From Quisquiliibacterium sp. (GTDB lineage Bacteria; Pseudomonadota; Gammaproteobacteria; Burkholderiales; Burkholderiaceae_E), in contig JALRBB010000313.1 in NCBI GenBank assembly GCA_023257915.1, positions 1 to 16,650 on the forward strand: a stretch of 16,650 bases of DNA. Direction: 5' to 3'. Numbering within the stretch: the first letter of the stretch is position 1; each line of letters opens with the position of its first letter. The position numbers and the translations under genes were made by a program. A model generated the notes under the pieces. That model saw only the letters and a program-made list of their open reading frames with translations, ran no database searches and had not been told where the DNA came from. This document shows, piece by piece, positions 13,337-16,650 of this stretch.

Positions 13337-15438
13337 TTCACTTTCATTCCAGGAGCGGCGCCGTAATCAGGCGAGAGCAGGAAAATGCCGGTGCCGCGCG
13401 ACGGATCGTCGAACGAAGCCGCCAGCACCATCCCTTCGGAGACGCCGAATTTCATCTTGCGAGGCGCAAGATTCGCCACCATCACGGTGGACTTGCCAAC
13501 CAGGGACTCGGGCGAGTACGCAGATTTGATACCCGCGAACACGTTGCGGGGCTGCGGCTCGCCGCAATCGAGTGTCAGGCGCAGCAGTTTGTCGGAGCCT
13601 TCAACTGCCTCGGCAGCGACGATCTTCGCAATGCGCAGGTCCACCTTGGCGAAGTCCCCGATCTGGATCAGGCCTTCCCCCTCGGATCCGGTGTCGGTCG
13701 CCTGGGCCGGGTTTGACGCACTCTTCGCGGCGCCTGCCTTGCCCGCGCCGGCGGGCGGCGCAGCCGGCGCGCTGGGCGCTGGCGGCTCGAACAGTGCATC
13801 GAGCATCTTCGGATCCACCCGGGTCATCAGGTGCTCATAGCGCGCGATGCGGCGCGGCGGGCGCCCAAGATCGTCCCAGGTGAGCGGCTGCGTGCAACTC
13901 AGAAAGGTTTCTGCCTGAGCGGCCAGCATCGGCAGAATCGGTTTGAGCCAGACGGTCAGCGCATGAAAGCCCGCGATGCAAGCCGAGCACACTTCATGCA
14001 ACCGGGCCCGGCTGGCCGGATCCTTGGCCAGTTCCCAGGGCTTTTGTGCATCGAAGTGCTGGTTGATGCGATCGGCGAATTCCATCGCCATGCGCAGAGC
14101 GCGGCCAAACTCCCGGCTTTCCAGACAGCGTGCGATCTCTTCGGAGTGCCCGGGTTCGTCGAACTCACGCCAGGAAGGCAGCTCGCGGACATCGAGCAGT
14201 TCGCCGTCGAAGAATCGCGCCAGGAAGCTGGCCGAGCGGCTGGCGATGTTCACATACTTGCCGACCAGGTCGCTATTGACCCGCGCGACAAAATCATCGG
14301 GGTTGAAGTCGACGTCCTCAACGCGGGCGTTCAGTTTGGCGGCGATGTAATACCGCATCCACTCTGGATTCATCCCGATGTCGAGATAGCGCAGCGGCGA
14401 GATGCCGGTGCCGCGCGACTTGCTCATCTTTTCGCCGCTGACGGTGATGAAGCCATGCACGAACACATTGTTCGGGGCCTTTCGGCCCGAAAAGTGCAGC
14501 ATTGCCGGCCAGAACAGCGTATGGAAGTAGATGATGTCCTTGCCGATGAAGTGGTACTGCTCAACCTGGGGGTCTGACACGAACTGGTCAAAGTCCTGTG
14601 TGGTCAGCGCGGCCGCCTGTCCCTTGGCGAAATGGTTCTTCAGGCTGGCCAGGTAGCCAACTGGCGCATCGAGCCACACATAGAAATACTTGCCCGGCGC
14701 ATCCGGGATTGGAATGCCGAAATAGGGTTCGTCGCGGGAAATGTCCCAGTCGCCCAAGCCTTGGTCGCCCTCGAGCCATTCGCGGGTCTTGTTGGCCACT
14801 TCCGGTTGCAGCTTGCCATCCTGGGTCCATTGGCGAAGGAACTCCACGCAGCGCGGATCGGACAGCCGGAAAAAGAAGTGCTCCGACTGGCGCAGCACCG
14901 GTGTGGCGCCGGATAGCGTGGAATACGGATTGCGCAGTTCGGTGGGGGCATAGACCGCACCGCAGCTCTCACAGGAATCGCCGTACTGATCCTTTGCGCC
15001 GCACTTCGGGCATTCACCCTTGATATAGCGGTCCGGCAGGAACATGCCCTTGACCGGATCGAAGAACTGCTCGATGGTCTTTTCGGCGATCAGACCTGCG
15101 CTCTTGAGCTTGCGATAGATGTCCTGCGACAGTTCGACGTTCTCGGCCGAGTGCGTCGAGTGCCAGTTGTCGAACGAAATGTGAAATCCGTCCAGGTAGC
15201 GCGGACGTTCGGCGGCAATCCTTCCGACCAGCGCGTCGGGCGTGATGCCTTCGGACTCCGCCTTGAGCATGATCGGCGCGCCGTGTGCATCGTCAGCACA
15301 GACGAAATGCACCTCGTGGCCACGCATGCGCTGGAAGCGCACCCAGATGTCGGCCTGGATGTATTCCATGATGTGGCCAATGTGGAATGAACCATTGGCG
15401 TAGGGCAGGGCAGTAGTGACGAACAGGCGGCGCTTCAT
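13333..15438 (-). CDS. metG: Methionyl-tRNA synthetase with C-terminal tRNA-binding domain
   Basis: This 701-residue class I synthetase charges tRNA-Met with methionine. The HIGH motif is at residues 19-22 (FHIGHIMEY) and KMSKS at 337-341 ([11 protein letters not shown]). A zinc knuckle with C143, C146, C156 and C159 lies in the connective-peptide region. The anticodon-binding helical domain follows, then an Ala/Pro-rich linker (about residues 550-590), and an EMAPII-like dimerisation/tRNA-binding domain ([40 protein letters not shown]). The ATG at 15438 has AAGGA 3 bases upstream and gives the standard N-terminus. The frame happens to stay open far upstream into apbC on the opposite strand, which is not part of the gene. 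It heads a run of six same-strand genes and is divergent from apbC. Confidence 0.98.
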   Translation of the reverse strand: MKRRLFVTTALPYANGSFHIGHIMEYIQADIWVRFQRMRGHEVHFVCADDAHGAPIMLKAESEGITPDALVGRIAAERPRYLDGFHISFDNWHSTHSAENVELSQDIYRKLKSAGLIAEKTIEQFFDPVKGMFLPDRYIKGECPKCGAKDQYGDSCESCGAVYAPTELRNPYSTLSGATPVLRQSEHFFFRLSDPRCVEFLRQWTQDGKLQPEVANKTREWLEGDQGLGDWDISRDEPYFGIPIPDAPGKYFYVWLDAPVGYLASLKNHFAKGQAAALTTQDFDQFVSDPQVEQYHFIGKDIIYFHTLFWPAMLHFSGRKAPNNVFVHGFITVSGEKMSKSRGTGISPLRYLDIGMNPEWMRYYIAAKLNARVEDVDFNPDDFVARVNSDLVGKYVNIASRSASFLARFFDGELLDVRELPSWREFDEPGHSEEIARCLESREFGRALRMAMEFADRINQHFDAQKPWELAKDPASRARLHEVCSACIAGFHALTVWLKPILPMLAAQAETFLSCTQPLTWDDLGRPPRRIARYEHLMTRVDPKMLDALFEPPAPSAPAAPPAGAGKAGAAKSASNPAQATDTGSEGEGLIQIGDFAKVDLRIAKIVAAEAVEGSDKLLRLTLDCGEPQPRNVFAGIKSAYSPESLVGKSTVMVANLAPRKMKFGVSEGMVLAASFDDPSRGTGIFLLSPDYGAAPGMKVK

Positions 15439-15481
15439 GGATCCTTCGATCGCCGGCGACAGGCCGGATGCAAAACCACCA

Positions 15482-15487
15482 ATTCTA
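15482..15487 (-). promoter_or_regulatory. Candidate -10 box for metG
   Basis: The minus strand reads TTGTAGAATTGG, giving TAGAAT (five of six consensus bases) 43 bases before the metG ATG. No convincing -35 box is seen at 16-18 bases. The 141-base gap between metG and apbC must hold both divergent promoters. On the apbC side only a weak TAGACT at 15541-15546 is visible. Confidence 0.35.
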
Positions 15488-15579
15488 CAAGGGGATAGGG
15501 TTATCGGACCGCTTCGACCGGGATCTCTTGGCGATTCGTTTAGACTTGCCGACGACCCAATCACCCTGGACCCAAAGCC

Positions 15580-16650
15580 ATGAGTCTCACTGCCGATCAA
15601 GTCAACCAGGCGCTCGCACGGATCGTCGATCCGAATACCGGCAAGGACCTGGTCGCTGGTAAAGCTGCCCGCAACGTGCGCGTCGAAGGAACGGACGTCA
15701 GCGTCGACGTCGAACTCGGCTACCCGGCCCGCAGCCAGATCGAACCGATTCGCCGTCAGGTGATCGCTGCGCTGCGCGAGTTGCCGGGTGTCGGCAACGT
15801 CAGCGCGAATGTCTACCAGAAGATCATTGCCCATTCGGTGCAGCAGGGCGTTAAGCTGCTGCCCGGGGTCAAGAACATCATTGCGGTGGCGTCCGGCAAG
15901 GGCGGCGTCGGCAAGAGCACGACGGCCGTCAATCTCGCGCTGGCGCTTGCGGCTGAAGGCGCAAGCGTTGGCATGCTCGATGCCGACATCTACGGGCCTT
16001 CGCAGCCAATGATGCTCGGCATCTCCGGACGGCCCGAAAGCCAGGACGGCAAGCGGCTGGAGCCGATGACCGGTCACGGCATTCAGGCGATGTCGATCGG
16101 ATTCATGATCGATGTCGACACACCGATGGTCTGGCGCGGCCCGATGGTCACACAGGCACTCGAGCAGTTGCTGCGCGAGACCAACTGGCAGGAGCTCGAT
16201 TACCTGGTCGTTGACATGCCGCCGGGCACCGGTGACATCCACCTGACGCTGGCGCAAAAGATCCCGGTCACCGGAGCGGTGATCGTGACCACACCGCAAG
16301 ACATTGCGCTGCTCGATGCCCGCAAGGGTCTAAAGATGTTCGAGAAGGTCGGCATTCCGATTCTTGGCATCGTCGAGAATATGGCGATGCATGTCTGCTC
16401 CAAGTGCGGGACGATCGAGCACATCTTTGGTGAGGGTGGCGGCGAGCGCATGGCCAAGGAGTACGACGTCGACTACCTGGGCGGTTTGCCGCTCGACATC
16501 CGGATCCGCGAGCAGGCGGATTCCGGCTGCCCGACGGTGGTGGCTGACCCCGATGGTGCGCTGGCAGGCTCCTATCGCGAGATCGCGCGACGCATTGCGG
16601 TCAAGATCGCCGAGAAGGCGCGTGACATGACGTCGCGCTTTCCGTCGATC
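15580..16650 (+). CDS. apbC: Iron-sulfur cluster carrier protein ApbC/Mrp, 3'-truncated by window edge
   Basis: The frame is open for 357 codons to the last base of the window, so the stop and probably only a few residues are missing. The product is a P-loop ATPase that carries and transfers Fe-S clusters in the cytoplasm. Residues about 1-80 form a MIP18/DUF59-like N-terminal domain ([19 protein letters not shown]). The deviant Walker A motif [10 protein letters not shown] is at 105-114. [14 protein letters not shown] and [17 protein letters not shown] are the diagnostic Mrp/NBP35 segments. C273 and C276 (CSKCG) form the C-x-x-C pair that bridges a cluster at the dimer interface. The ATG at 15580 has only a weak upstream GGA. 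It is divergent from metG, a conserved pairing in betaproteobacteria as I recall it. Confidence 0.97.
   Translation, partial: MSLTADQVNQALARIVDPNTGKDLVAGKAARNVRVEGTDVSVDVELGYPARSQIEPIRRQVIAALRELPGVGNVSANVYQKIIAHSVQQGVKLLPGVKNIIAVASGKGGVGKSTTAVNLALALAAEGASVGMLDADIYGPSQPMMLGISGRPESQDGKRLEPMTGHGIQAMSIGFMIDVDTPMVWRGPMVTQALEQLLRETNWQELDYLVVDMPPGTGDIHLTLAQKIPVTGAVIVTTPQDIALLDARKGLKMFEKVGIPILGIVENMAMHVCSKCGTIEHIFGEGGGERMAKEYDVDYLGGLPLDIRIREQADSGCPTVVADPDGALAGSYREIARRIAVKIAEKARDMTSRFPSI

Noticed and set aside
15439..16299. The metG frame stays open upstream for nearly 290 more codons on the minus strand.
   Set aside because: The metG N-terminus is standard at 15438 with a ribosome site, and the extension is antisense to the clearly real apbC gene; it reflects high-GC codon bias.

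Overview
The window is GC-rich chromosomal DNA, most likely from a betaproteobacterium close to Burkholderiales. Three things suggest this: a small DUF3460-type gene directly upstream of scpA, divergent metG and apbC/mrp genes, and a SWIB-domain protein with a lysine/alanine/proline-rich histone-H1-like tail. The assignment rests on recalled gene-order conventions and was not tested by alignment. I see no rRNA, tRNA, CRISPR array, insertion sequence, prophage or plasmid function. Coding density is high and no gene is visibly broken. The first and last genes are cut by the window edges.

Layout. (1) 1-2083: the C-terminal three quarters of typA/bipA, a roughly 240 bp leader, then the SWIB/H1-like gene, which ends at a textbook intrinsic terminator. 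(2) 2086-7520: an accessory metabolic cluster. A LysR regulator (minus) diverges from three closely packed plus-strand genes: an enolase-superfamily acid-sugar dehydratase/racemase-like enzyme, a GMC flavin oxidoreductase, and a small protein resembling the gluconate 2-dehydrogenase gamma subunit. An Ldh_2-family (malate/L-lactate/ureidoglycolate type) dehydrogenase converges on them from the minus strand. Together they look like a pathway that oxidises or dehydrates a sugar, sugar acid or other hydroxy acid, with the LysR as its probable switch. The substrate cannot be read from the sequence, and no transporter or cytochrome subunit is present in the window. (3) 7617-8961: an orphan PIN-domain nuclease (minus) and yaaA (plus), divergently arranged. 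(4) 8950-15438: six minus-strand genes in a row, read as metG, a GNAT acetyltransferase, a SulP anion transporter with a STAS domain, DUF3460, scpA and murB. The first three overlap by 4 bases at each junction and are probably translationally coupled. A weak internal promoter may restart transcription before DUF3460. (5) 15580-16650: apbC/mrp (plus), divergent from metG and open at the right edge.

Most of the window is housekeeping: ribosome-associated GTPase, peptidoglycan precursor synthesis, chromosome segregation, tRNA charging and Fe-S cluster delivery. The parts most worth a second look are the LysR-controlled oxidation cluster, especially the GMC enzyme with a cysteine triad and a partner that lacks an export signal; the chromatin-like SWIB protein; and the in-frame 9-bp repeat that gives ScpA an Ala-Asp-Asp acidic tract.
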